Positions 6,687-13,000 of a DNA stretch of 13,015 nt are shown piece after piece. The notes below the pieces were generated by a model. That model ran no database searches. It was not told where the DNA came from and worked only from the letters and a program-made list of their open reading frames with translations. Positions within the stretch are counted from its first letter, which is position 1. Each line of letters opens with the position of its first letter. Both the position numbers and the translations under genes were made by a program. Source of the DNA: Nanobdellota archaeon (GTDB lineage: Archaea; Nanoarchaeota; Nanoarchaeia; Woesearchaeales; GW2011-AR9); contig NZBF01000015.1 in assembly GCA_002687775.1 (NCBI GenBank), positions 1-13,015 of the forward strand, written 5' to 3'.

Positions 6687-8387
6687 TCATTTCATCTCCA
6701 ATACTTCTTTCTTACTTGTCGCCTGCTCAGCTTTTTTATCTTCTCTGAAAGAAATAAATCGCGGGAATCGTAACGCATATCCAAGTGTGTGAAACGGACT
6801 TTTAGTTATCTCAGCTGCAAGAACTTCAACAACAACATGAGGAGTGAACCACACGTCAGGTTGCATTTCATTGCTTACAACAACTCGCGGTGGTTGTTTA
6901 ACAGATTTGTATTTTGATAATTTCTTTGGTAATTCTTCTAGAACTTCATCATTCAATCCAGTTCCTAACTTACAGACAGTTTCAAATCTATCTTCTTTCT
7001 TGTTATACGCAGCGCAAAGTAATGCACCATACGTTCCTGACCGTCTACCACGACCAAAGAATGCACCCACAATAACTAAATCTAGAGTGTCAATCATCTC
7101 TGCTGAATAATCTTTCTTCCACTTAATCCAGTTCCATCCGCGAGTACCTGCTTGGTAGACACCATCAAGAGATTTAATCATGATACCTTCTTGTTTATCA
7201 TCTAGCATCTTTTTGAAAAAATCTTGAACTTCATGCATGTCATCAGTAATTATTTGATCTGAATTAGTGACATGTTTACTTTCTTTGACCAATGCTCTGA
7301 GAGTTTCCGTTCGTTCTTTATATGGTGTGTTGATGTATGATTTTCCTTCCAAATAAAGTAAATCAAAAATCTTTGCTTGCACGGGAATTTTCTTGATATA
7401 TTCTTCAATGTCATGCTTCCGTCGTCGTTGCATTAGTGTTTGAAAGGGAAGATGATTACCATCTTTATCTATCGCTAGAATTTCTGCTTCAATAATGAAC
7501 TCGTCGGATTTAATTTGTTTATCAAGATACTCAACCAAGTCAGGAAATTGACTAGTAATATTTTCTAATCGTCTGGAAAATAAATTGATTTTATTTTTAC
7601 TTTTATGCGCTTGCACTCTTTCACCGTCATACTTCGCTTCAGCTGCAAGAGTTCCTGGTATTTTCTTAAGAACATCTTCCCACTCTTTCACACGCTGTGC
7701 AGACATCATTTTTATTGGCCGGCCTACTTTTATTGTTATTTTATCTAGTCCCTTCAATCCGTTCCTTGCAACAGATTCTGCGATTACACCAACATCTGGA
7801 CAAATGTTATACGCTGTTTCCAAGAATTCTTTATTTTTTTTCTCACCAGTAAAAGCAATAGCTAATGAATCAAGAACAGCCATTTCAGCTACACCCATTC
7901 TTAGTGTTCCCAATGCAATGCGAACAACGTACTTTGCTCCCTTTGGTGATGTTTTTTGAAGAATGGTTGCGATAGTATTTGATTTGGTTTCAACACTTCC
8001 CATGCCTGACGTTTTAGCGATTAATTTCAATTTATCAAACAATTCATGCACAGTCAGTTCGCCCACTGGAACAAGAGTTTTTGGTTTCTGTTTCATAACT
8101 TGTTCAGCTGTTAAACCAGCGTCACCTGTTTCTCTTAAAATCTCTTTTACTTTTTTCAATTCTCTTCCACCTGCGGTAGCGATAGATTTTAGAATAGAAG
8201 TTTCAGCAAATCCTAAGGTGGAAGATTCATACTCAGCTGATATTTTTCCTAATGTTAAATACGCAACCATGGCAATGTCATCCTTGTCCACTTTTTTGAA
8301 AAAATCTGATAGTATGGTACGTATGTCATTACCTGATGCAGTGTTTTCTAGTTCTTCATAGACATCAGCCAATTGATCGAATTTCAT
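6687..8387 (-). CDS. lig: ATP-dependent DNA ligase, archaeal type
   Basis: This enzyme seals nicks in replication and repair using ATP. From the chosen start it is 566 residues. The all-alpha DNA-binding domain comes first (about 1-200). The nucleotidyltransferase core follows with the adenylated Lys252 in EAKYDGER, FSRR (270-273), the metal-binding Glu301 in EFIIEAEIL, EGIMIKS (400-406) and WIKWKKDY (420-427). The OB-fold ends with the C-terminal AEITKSPFH region. A longer reading frame starts at 8435, but a TATA box at 8407-8419 lies inside that extension, 26 nt from the ATG at 8387. MKFDQLADVYEELE is also the normal start of archaeal ligases, so 8387 is chosen. It converges on the transporter gene with no intergenic base. 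Confidence 0.95.
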   Translation of the reverse strand: MKFDQLADVYEELENTASGNDIRTILSDFFKKVDKDDIAMVAYLTLGKISAEYESSTLGFAETSILKSIATAGGRELKKVKEILRETGDAGLTAEQVMKQKPKTLVPVGELTVHELFDKLKLIAKTSGMGSVETKSNTIATILQKTSPKGAKYVVRIALGTLRMGVAEMAVLDSLAIAFTGEKKNKEFLETAYNICPDVGVIAESVARNGLKGLDKITIKVGRPIKMMSAQRVKEWEDVLKKIPGTLAAEAKYDGERVQAHKSKNKINLFSRRLENITSQFPDLVEYLDKQIKSDEFIIEAEILAIDKDGNHLPFQTLMQRRRKHDIEEYIKKIPVQAKIFDLLYLEGKSYINTPYKERTETLRALVKESKHVTNSDQIITDDMHEVQDFFKKMLDDKQEGIMIKSLDGVYQAGTRGWNWIKWKKDYSAEMIDTLDLVIVGAFFGRGRRSGTYGALLCAAYNKKEDRFETVCKLGTGLNDEVLEELPKKLSKYKSVKQPPRVVVSNEMQPDVWFTPHVVVEVLAAEITKSPFHTLGYALRFPRFISFREDKKAEQATSKKEVLEMK

Positions 8388-8406
8388 GCATTGAAAAAGA
8401 GTCGTC

Positions 8407-8419
8407 AATATATATAATT
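8407..8419 (-). promoter_or_regulatory. TATA-like element for leaderless DNA ligase transcript
   Basis: On the minus strand AATTATATATATT is preceded by GGGTAAA and centred about 26 nt from the ATG at 8387. It decides the ligase start, because any upstream start would lie before the transcription start site. Confidence 0.6.
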
Positions 8420-8444
8420 TTACCCTATCTACCACAGTAGCATT

Positions 8445-8456
8445 AAATTTATATAG
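8445..8456 (+). promoter_or_regulatory. TATA-like element for ftsZ
   Basis: AAATTTATATAG is centred near 8450, so transcription would start near 8477, just upstream of the ftsZ ribosome site. It lies about 40 bases from the divergent ligase TATA box. Confidence 0.55.
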
Positions 8457-8477
8457 GAGTGAGAGTCATGAAAAGTT

Positions 8478-8484
8478 GGTGAGG
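8478..8484 (+). promoter_or_regulatory. Shine-Dalgarno site that sets the ftsZ start at 8491
   Basis: GGTGAGG lies six bases before the ATG at 8491. An in-frame TTG at 8476 and GTG at 8479 overlap this site and are rejected as starts. Confidence 0.65.
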
Positions 8485-8490
8485 GATATT

Positions 8491-9690
8491 ATGGAGGAAA
8501 ATAGATACGAGTCATATTCACAAAATTCTCAACAGGCGAAGCCACAGGTACAACAACCTGAAAGTAAGCCTGCAGAAACTTATCAACAGGAACCACAACC
8601 TAATGCTCAGCCAGAAATTTCAAAAGCATCTTCTCGAGAAATTAATGATATTGATGCTGAACTTGAAAAATTATTAGCTAAACACCACACACGAATAAAA
8701 GTTGTAGGTTCTGGTGGTGGTGGTAACAATACTATCAATCGAATTTGTCAAGTTGGTATCAAAGGCGTTCACACTATCGCTATTAACACTGATGCTCAAG
8801 ATTTATTATATACAACTGCTCAGAAAAAGATTCTCATCGGTCGTGAATTGACTGGTGGTCTTGGAGCAGGAAGTAATCCGAAAGTTGGTGAGGAAGCTGC
8901 TAAGGAAAGTGAGATTGAATTAAAGAAATCGTTAGATAATTCTGACATGGTGTTCATTACGTGCGGATTAGGTGGTGGAACAGGGACAGGAAGTGCTCCA
9001 GTTGTTGCTCAATTAGCTAGAAAAATGGGAATTCTAACTGTCGGTATCGTCACCATGCCATTCCAGATGGAAGGATCACGTAGATATGAAAATGCATTAA
9101 TTGGATTAGAAAAAATGGAACAATCTGTTAATACATTGATTGTTATTCCAAACGAGAAATTGTTACAATTGGCACCCAATTTACCTATTCAAACAGCGTT
9201 TAAGGTTGCTGACGAAATTTTAACAAACGCAGTGAAAGGAATCGCTGAATTAGTTACCAAGACAGGATTAGTCAATCTTGATTTTGCTGATGTGAAAACA
9301 ATAATGGGAGAAGGTGGAGTTGCTTTAATCGGTGTCGGTGAAAGTGATTCTGAACATCGAGCTGCTGAAAGTGTCGCAAAGGCAATAGAAAATCCGTTGA
9401 TTGATGTGGACATTTCTGATGCCAAAGGTGCTTTAATTAACATTTCAGGTGGTGACAATTTAACACTAGATGAGGCTCGAAATATTGTGGAAGCTGTCTC
9501 TGAACGGTTAGATGATAATGCACGTATTATTTGGGGTGCTCAGATTTACAAGGATTTAGATAAAACTGTTAGAACGATGTTAATCATTACCGGTGTTCGA
9601 AGTGAACAAATATTCGGTCCTGAGTTTAGTCATTCTGGTAAACGAAAAAGTGAAATGGAATCTGAGTTAGGTATAGAATTTGTGAATTGA
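8491..9690 (+). CDS. ftsZ: Cell division protein FtsZ
   Basis: This tubulin-family GTPase polymerises at mid-cell to build the division ring. It has 399 residues from the ATG chosen by its ribosome site. Residues 1 to about 60 are a disordered N-terminal extension rich in Q, P, E and S, followed by a short helix (INDIDAELEKLLAK). The GTPase core begins at IKVVGSGGGGNN (69-80). The tubulin signature GGGTGTGSAP is at 161-170. The catalytic T7 loop NLDFADVKTIM at 262-272 supplies the Asp residues that act on the neighbouring subunit's GTP, so polymer-dependent hydrolysis should be intact. The core ends near VRSEQIFGPEF, and a short basic and acidic tail follows. It stands upstream of secE and spt5, an arrangement common in archaea. 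I did not assign it to the FtsZ1 or FtsZ2 group. Confidence 0.97.
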   Translation: MEENRYESYSQNSQQAKPQVQQPESKPAETYQQEPQPNAQPEISKASSREINDIDAELEKLLAKHHTRIKVVGSGGGGNNTINRICQVGIKGVHTIAINTDAQDLLYTTAQKKILIGRELTGGLGAGSNPKVGEEAAKESEIELKKSLDNSDMVFITCGLGGGTGTGSAPVVAQLARKMGILTVGIVTMPFQMEGSRRYENALIGLEKMEQSVNTLIVIPNEKLLQLAPNLPIQTAFKVADEILTNAVKGIAELVTKTGLVNLDFADVKTIMGEGGVALIGVGESDSEHRAAESVAKAIENPLIDVDISDAKGALINISGGDNLTLDEARNIVEAVSERLDDNARIIWGAQIYKDLDKTVRTMLIITGVRSEQIFGPEFSHSGKRKSEMESELGIEFVN

Positions 9691-9704
9691 GTCATTCTGG
9701 AAGA

Positions 9705-9716
9705 AAAATATATAAA
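9705..9716 (+). promoter_or_regulatory. TATA-like element for the secE-spt5 unit
   Basis: AAATATATAAAT is centred about 27 nt upstream of the secE ATG at 9739, and no ribosome site lies in between. The secE transcript is therefore probably leaderless and separate from ftsZ. Confidence 0.55.
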
Positions 9717-9738
9717 TGAAGTTCTTGTTTAGCTTAGA

Positions 9739-9927
9739 ATGTATGAACAACAGACATGGAAAAGTAAAGTACGAAGATTTATAAAGGAGACAATTCGTGT
9801 CTTGAGAATTACCAAGAAACCTGGTGGTGAAGAATTCAAAGCCGTTGTTAAAGTTACTGGCTTGGGAATGTTAGCCATCGGTGCCGTTGGATTTATCATA
9901 TTTATGCTTAAACAATTACTATTGTAA
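9739..9927 (+). CDS. secE: Preprotein translocase subunit SecE / Sec61-gamma
   Basis: The 62-residue protein has the archaeal SecE layout: an amphipathic cytoplasmic helix with the family motif RRFIKETIRVLRITKKPGGE (about 12-31), then EEFKAVVKVTGLGMLAIGA leading into a single membrane helix to the C-terminus. SecE clamps the two halves of SecY and stabilises the protein-conducting channel. The archaeal and eukaryotic gamma subunit has one membrane helix, as here. It lies directly upstream of spt5 with three bases between stop and start, a pairing conserved across archaea and, as secE-nusG, bacteria. Confidence 0.93.
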   Translation: MYEQQTWKSKVRRFIKETIRVLRITKKPGGEEFKAVVKVTGLGMLAIGAVGFIIFMLKQLLL

Positions 9928-9930
9928 AAA

Positions 9931-10383
9931 ATGGGACACATATTTGGAGTACGAACAGCAGCGAACCGTGAAGATCAAGTAGTTGATTTTCTAGTGAACA
10001 AACTAGGAAAGGGAGAACCTCAAGTATTTGCAGTTATCAGACCGCATGGTATGCGTGGTTATGTGTTCGTTGAAGCACGATCAAAAACTGACGCTGAGCA
10101 AGCTATCCAAGGAGTACCGTACGCACGAGGTATTTTACCACGGGAAATTCCCTACCCGGAAATTGAACATATGCTTGAGCAAGTTAAAGTTGAACGAAAT
10201 ATCAGAAAGAATGATATCGTTGAATTGATCTCAGGTCCATTCAAACGTGAGAAAGCCAAAGTAACACGTATCAACACTCAAAAAGAAGAAATTGTTGTTG
10301 AATTGCTTGAAGCAGCAGTACCTATTCCAATCACGGTGAAGATGGATGCAGTGAAAGTTATCCGACGTGATGAAGATGAGTAA
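9931..10383 (+). CDS. spt5: Transcription elongation factor Spt5 (NusG homologue)
   Basis: The 150-residue protein has an NGN domain at about 1-85, starting MGHIFGVRTAANREDQVVDF and including RPHGMRGYVFVEA (37-49), which binds the RNA polymerase clamp coiled coil. A KOW domain at about 92-145 follows (KNDIVELISGPFKREKAKVTRI). Spt5 pairs with Spt4 to close the clamp over DNA and increase processivity, and its KOW can contact the ribosome. The length is typical of archaea, with no eukaryotic repeats. No ribosome site is visible; translation probably follows from secE, whose stop is three bases upstream. Its last codons overlap the next gene by eight bases. Confidence 0.95.
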   Translation: MGHIFGVRTAANREDQVVDFLVNKLGKGEPQVFAVIRPHGMRGYVFVEARSKTDAEQAIQGVPYARGILPREIPYPEIEHMLEQVKVERNIRKNDIVELISGPFKREKAKVTRINTQKEEIVVELLEAAVPIPITVKMDAVKVIRRDEDE

Positions 10384-10729
10384 GATTTCTATTGATAATA
10401 TTTGTGCGGAAGATTATTTGCCGCAGGAGTTAACTGAACATTACATGTATCATCCCTCTCAGAAATCTGGGTTTGATGTTAAGGCCATTGAAAGATTAGC
10501 AATAAATATTCAATCTGGTGGTGAAGTTGATATCCCTCGTGTGTATCAAGAAGGAAAGATTTATCGTGTTCATGTGGATGATCGGGAACTTGTTTCAGCT
10601 CAACATTATGTTGGAATGACTTCTATTCCTGTACAAATAATGAATCCGAGTGACTTAGATGTCCCTGCTTATTTGAGAAAGAATGGTCCGCTTAAGTTGG
10701 ATGAGGATGGTAAATGCAACTTAATTTAG
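10376..10729 (+). CDS. Small ParB/sulfiredoxin-fold-like protein
   Basis: The 117-residue protein has a central pattern resembling the ParB N-terminal/sulfiredoxin-like domain: DVKAIERLAINIQSGGEVDI (34-53), then YRVHVDDRELVSAQHYVGMT (63-82), then SIPVQIM (83-89). In ParB-like proteins the equivalent string is 'LA.SI...G...P..V', 'Y.v.dGeRR..Aa...G', 'iPV.v'. Here the GxxR nucleotide-binding box reads VDDREL, so Arg70 is kept but the Gly is not. There is no helix-turn-helix and no room for one. The start at 10376 is preferred over GTG 10367 and ATG 10370, which overlap the spt5 end further. It overlaps spt5 by 8 bases and the dph2 fragment by 16, so it belongs to the secE-spt5 operon. Function is unknown; nucleotide binding is possible. 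Confidence 0.6.
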   Translation: MSKISIDNICAEDYLPQELTEHYMYHPSQKSGFDVKAIERLAINIQSGGEVDIPRVYQEGKIYRVHVDDRELVSAQHYVGMTSIPVQIMNPSDLDVPAYLRKNGPLKLDEDGKCNLI

Positions 10730-10962
10730 AATTGCAGAAAGCTATTGAGAAAATAAATTCTGATGATGATATTAAAACAGTTTTGTTGCAATTACCAGAC
10801 GGTTTGAAACCGAAAGCAGGTGAAATTCAAAAACAGATTGAAGAAAAAACAAATGTCTCGGTGGTTATTTGGTCAGGATCATGTTACGGTGCCTGTGACT
10901 TCCCTGATGTGAAAGGTGTTGATTTACTCGTTGCTTTCGGGCACAGTAGTTGGGTTTACTAA
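10714..10962 (+). CDS. dph2: Truncated Dph2-like protein (N-terminal fragment of diphthamide synthase)
   Basis: Dph2 is the radical-SAM-like [4Fe-4S] enzyme that transfers the aminocarboxypropyl group of SAM to a histidine of EF2, the first step to diphthamide. The 82 residues match only the first part of the first domain: TVLLQLPDGLKPKAGEI (22-38), GSCYGACDFPDV (55-66) with the first cluster-cysteine region (Cys57 and Cys61), and VDLLVAFGHS (69-78). Archaeal Dph2 is about 320-340 residues with two further cluster cysteines in later domains; none are present. The frame stops inside the convergent FKBP gene, with a 39-base overlap, and no Dph2-like remnant follows in any frame. A GAGG site lies seven bases before the ATG. 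It is most likely a remnant left by a deletion or rearrangement. Confidence 0.7.
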   Translation: MQLNLELQKAIEKINSDDDIKTVLLQLPDGLKPKAGEIQKQIEEKTNVSVVIWSGSCYGACDFPDVKGVDLLVAFGHSSWVY

Positions 10963-11601
10963 AATTTCTATTTTTTCCAATTCTGTTATTTCAGTTAATT
11001 TTTGAGAAAAGGCTTCAGTGACTTGCGCTGGAAGTTCAACTGGCAAACCTATTTTTGCAGTTTTTTCCGTGATATCTACTTTGATTGAATCCTTTGGAAT
11101 TCTTAACACACTATTCATGAAAGAGGTTATTTGTTCTTTTGGCTCAGTAATTTTTTTTATGATTTTGACTGTGTATACTACATCTCGGCCGGCAAATGGA
11201 TGATTAAAATTGACAATGACTCGTCCGCCTGATACTCGTGATACGACACCAATTTCACCGTCCATGTCAATTTGCAATCCTGGCTGTGGTTGTACTTTAT
11301 GCTGCTGAAATTCGCTAATTGGAACAATACGCATCTTTTTGACGTCTCTTTTCCCGAATGCTTCTTCTGCTGTTAGAGATATTTCATGTTCTTTACCAAT
11401 TTCTTTGTTTAATAATTTCGCATCTAATCCAGGTAGAACTTGTTTCTCACCGATGCAAATGATTGCAGGCGAATACCGTACTTTGTCAGAATGTACATCG
11501 TTTTCTTTGGCAATTGATTCAATGGTGGTGTCAAACACCTTCCCATCAGGGAACTTACCTGTGTAATCAATTTCAATAAAATCATGATTTTCAACGTTCA
11601 T
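10924..11601 (-). CDS. FKBP-type peptidyl-prolyl isomerase, SlyD-like with C-terminal domain
   Basis: The 225-residue protein begins with the FKBP fold: DFIEIDYTGKFPDGKVFDTT (7-26), then PAIICIGEKQVLPGLDAKLL (45-64) and AEEAFGKRD (78-86). An insert-in-flap chaperone domain follows at about 88-137, and then the FKBP return strand NHPFAGRDVVYTVKI (133-147), the hallmark of SlyD-like proteins. Residues from about 153 to 225 form an extra domain as in the long archaeal FKBPs of about 26 kDa. It speeds prolyl bond isomerisation and holds unfolded proteins in the cytoplasm. It has its own leaderless promoter inside the end of the kinase gene. Its 3' end overlaps the dph2 fragment. Confidence 0.92.
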   Translation of the reverse strand: MNVENHDFIEIDYTGKFPDGKVFDTTIESIAKENDVHSDKVRYSPAIICIGEKQVLPGLDAKLLNKEIGKEHEISLTAEEAFGKRDVKKMRIVPISEFQQHKVQPQPGLQIDMDGEIGVVSRVSGGRVIVNFNHPFAGRDVVYTVKIIKKITEPKEQITSFMNSVLRIPKDSIKVDITEKTAKIGLPVELPAQVTEAFSQKLTEITELEKIEILVNPTTVPESNE

Positions 11602-11622
11602 TTGTAAGAATTATTGCAGGTT

Positions 11623-11633
11623 GTTTATAAGTT
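11623..11633 (-). promoter_or_regulatory. TATA-like element for the FKBP gene, overlapping the upstream stop codon
   Basis: On the minus strand AACTTATAAAC is centred about 26 nt from the FKBP ATG at 11601. The TAA stop of the cytidylate kinase gene (11625-11627) lies inside this box. No ribosome site precedes the FKBP start. Confidence 0.55.
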
Positions 11634-12194
11634 TTTCTTGATATATTCCAGAATTCTGTCTGCTCCTTGCTGAGCGGTGATAGTTGTTGTGTCAAGAATG
11701 AAATCATAATGTGATTCATCATACGGATTTAGTTGATAATATTTTTCATACCTTTTTGCATCATTCTGAGTTCTTTCTTTCAATCTTGTTTTCATTTCTT
11801 CAAACGATTGAATATTTCCCTCATTACGTTCTTGTTGTGTTTCTTTATTTTGTAAATCTTTCCAAATTCGTTTAGCACCCTCTTCATCAGAAACTTTGAT
11901 GTATATCTTTAATGATTCTGGTAAGAAATGAAACATAACTCGCCCTTCTACAAGAACGAATTTATTTTGTGATTCTCTGGCTACTTTCGTTGCTGCTTTG
12001 TCAACATCCACGTCTGTCTCGGGATGTGTTTGTGCATATTCGTTTAATTCCTCTAATGTCATTCCTTTACTTCTGGCTAATTCCCTTCGAATACCACCAA
12101 CATAGATACGTTCGGCTTGTAATTCACTTTGAAGAATTTTGGCAATAGTACTTTTCCCAGAACCAGGTGTTCCGCTGATAGTTAGGATTGTCAT
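11625..12194 (-). CDS. cmk: Cytidylate kinase, archaeal type
   Basis: The 189-residue P-loop kinase has Walker A GTPGSGKST at 8-16. Next comes the archaeal-type segment IRRELARSKGMTLEELNEYA (35-54) with PETDVDVDK (57-65), then FVLVEGRVMFHF (79-90) with the conserved E-G-R. A lid-like region rich in charged residues with ERTQNDAKRYEKYY (140-153) follows, and DFILDTTTIT near the end. It would phosphorylate CMP and dCMP for nucleotide salvage. Archaeal cytidylate kinases often read GSGTTT rather than GSGKST, so a related nucleoside monophosphate kinase cannot be fully excluded. Its ATG overlaps the glycosyltransferase stop by four bases (ATGA), so the two are translationally coupled. Confidence 0.85.
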   Translation of the reverse strand: MTILTISGTPGSGKSTIAKILQSELQAERIYVGGIRRELARSKGMTLEELNEYAQTHPETDVDVDKAATKVARESQNKFVLVEGRVMFHFLPESLKIYIKVSDEEGAKRIWKDLQNKETQQERNEGNIQSFEEMKTRLKERTQNDAKRYEKYYQLNPYDESHYDFILDTTTITAQQGADRILEYIKKNL

Positions 12195-12871
12195 CGAATT
12201 CTCTCGTAATTTGAATGTTCTAATTTGTTTGATTTATCCTTTCCCCACTGTTTCACCCAAAAAAAGAAAACGTTTGACATTCCCAGCTGATTATATCTTC
12301 GCATTGATGTGGTAGCAGTGGTGGTGATTACTTTATATTCTCCTAGTTTCATTAATTCTAATGTTAACTTTCGATGTTCTCTTACATGCAAATCAGGATA
12401 TTGACCAGCTTTTTCAAAATTTGTCTTATTACAAATTAATACTCCGCTACATCCTTGGTAAAGATTCTTTGAATTATAAAAATTCTTGAATTTTATTGCC
12501 AAATGATGACTTAATTTAGAAGTATCGGGTTGTATTAAAGTGGTGGCTACTGAATGTGTATCAGTGAATCCTCTTCTGATTGTTCGAAGTGCATCTTTTT
12601 CTAACAAAGTGTCTGCATCGAGAAATACGAGTAATTCTCCTCTTGCATGTTCTGCTCCTAAATTTCTTGCTTTACTTACGTTCGCTTCATCTGATTCAAG
12701 AATTCGTACACCGTACTGTTCAGAGACTTGTTTGGTATTATCAGTACATCCATTGCATACCACAATGACTTCAAATTGTGACGTTGTTTGATTTTTTAAG
12801 CTTTGTAATGTTTTAGAAATATATTTCTCTTCATTACATGCAGGAATAATCACTGAAATCTTTGCTACCAT
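12191..12871 (-). CDS. Family 2 glycosyltransferase
   Basis: The 226-residue GT-A enzyme begins KISVIIPACNEEKYISKTL (4-22), followed by VIVVCNGCTDNT (35-46) for nucleotide-sugar binding, NVSKARNLGAEHARGE (64-79) and the metal-binding DxD in FLDADT (83-88; Asp85 and Asp87). An acceptor-side region follows with GCSGVLICNKTNFEKAG. There is no clear membrane helix; the aromatic run NVFFFWVKQW near 199-208 may be a membrane-contacting amphipathic helix. It would transfer a sugar to a lipid or protein glycan at the cytoplasmic face. Donor and acceptor cannot be told. It is the first gene of a pair with cmk and has a leaderless promoter. Confidence 0.9.
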   Translation of the reverse strand: MVAKISVIIPACNEEKYISKTLQSLKNQTTSQFEVIVVCNGCTDNTKQVSEQYGVRILESDEANVSKARNLGAEHARGELLVFLDADTLLEKDALRTIRRGFTDTHSVATTLIQPDTSKLSHHLAIKFKNFYNSKNLYQGCSGVLICNKTNFEKAGQYPDLHVREHRKLTLELMKLGEYKVITTTATTSMRRYNQLGMSNVFFFWVKQWGKDKSNKLEHSNYERIR

Positions 12872-12891
12872 GTTATTTATGGTTGGTTAAT

Positions 12892-12903
12892 GATATTAAA
12901 AGG
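12892..12903 (-). promoter_or_regulatory. TATA-like element for the glycosyltransferase-cmk pair
   Basis: On the minus strand CCTTTTAATATC is centred about 26 nt from the ATG at 12871, with no ribosome site in between, consistent with a leaderless transcript. Confidence 0.45.
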
Positions 12904-12931
12904 TTGTGATTTACCTGGCTCCGTAGAATTG

Positions 12932-12942
12932 CTTTTTAAATA
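12932..12942 (+). promoter_or_regulatory. TATA-like element for the gene starting at 12999
   Basis: CTTTTTAAATA is centred near 12938. Initiation is expected near 12963-12965, giving a leader of about 35 nt, longer than others in this window. The left arm of the inverted repeat lies immediately downstream of this box. Confidence 0.45.
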
Positions 12943-12945
12943 GAA

Positions 12946-13000
12946 ATAAATAGCACCTTGATTTCTTTTTGTTAACCAAAACAAAAGAGGTGCTATTTAT
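12946..13000 (+). repeat. Perfect 13-bp inverted repeat over ribosome site and start codon
   Basis: ATAAATAGCACCT at 12946-12958 is the exact reverse complement of AGGTGCTATTTAT at 12988-13000. The right arm contains most of the ribosome site GAGGTG (12987-12992) and the first two bases of the ATG at 12999. A further inner pairing, TTTTGTT (12967-12973) with AACAAAA (12980-12986), stacks next to it around a six-base loop. If transcribed in full, this would be a hairpin of about 20 pairs burying the start site. If transcription starts after the TATA box at 12932, the left arm is outside the RNA and the repeat would act as DNA. The arm centres are 42 bases apart, about four helical turns. Confidence 0.75.

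Noticed and set aside
7585..8361. Two open frames of 124 and 132 codons on the plus strand opposite the ligase gene.
   Set aside because: Both are shadows of the ligase coding sequence; the translations are low-complexity and lack plausible starts.
8388..8435. A 16-residue N-terminal extension of the DNA ligase from a start at 8435.
   Set aside because: A TATA box sits inside it at the spacing expected for initiation at 8387, and archaeal ligases begin at the MKF residue encoded there.
9628..9700. An 11-base direct repeat, AGTCATTCTGG, at 9628-9638 and 9690-9700 around the end of ftsZ.
   Set aside because: Only two short copies are present, with no mobile element or repeat structure nearby; it could be chance or a small tail duplication.
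12872..12945. A tRNA or small structured RNA gene in the divergent intergenic region.
   Set aside because: No cloverleaf arms or T-loop consensus were found; the region is explained by two promoters.
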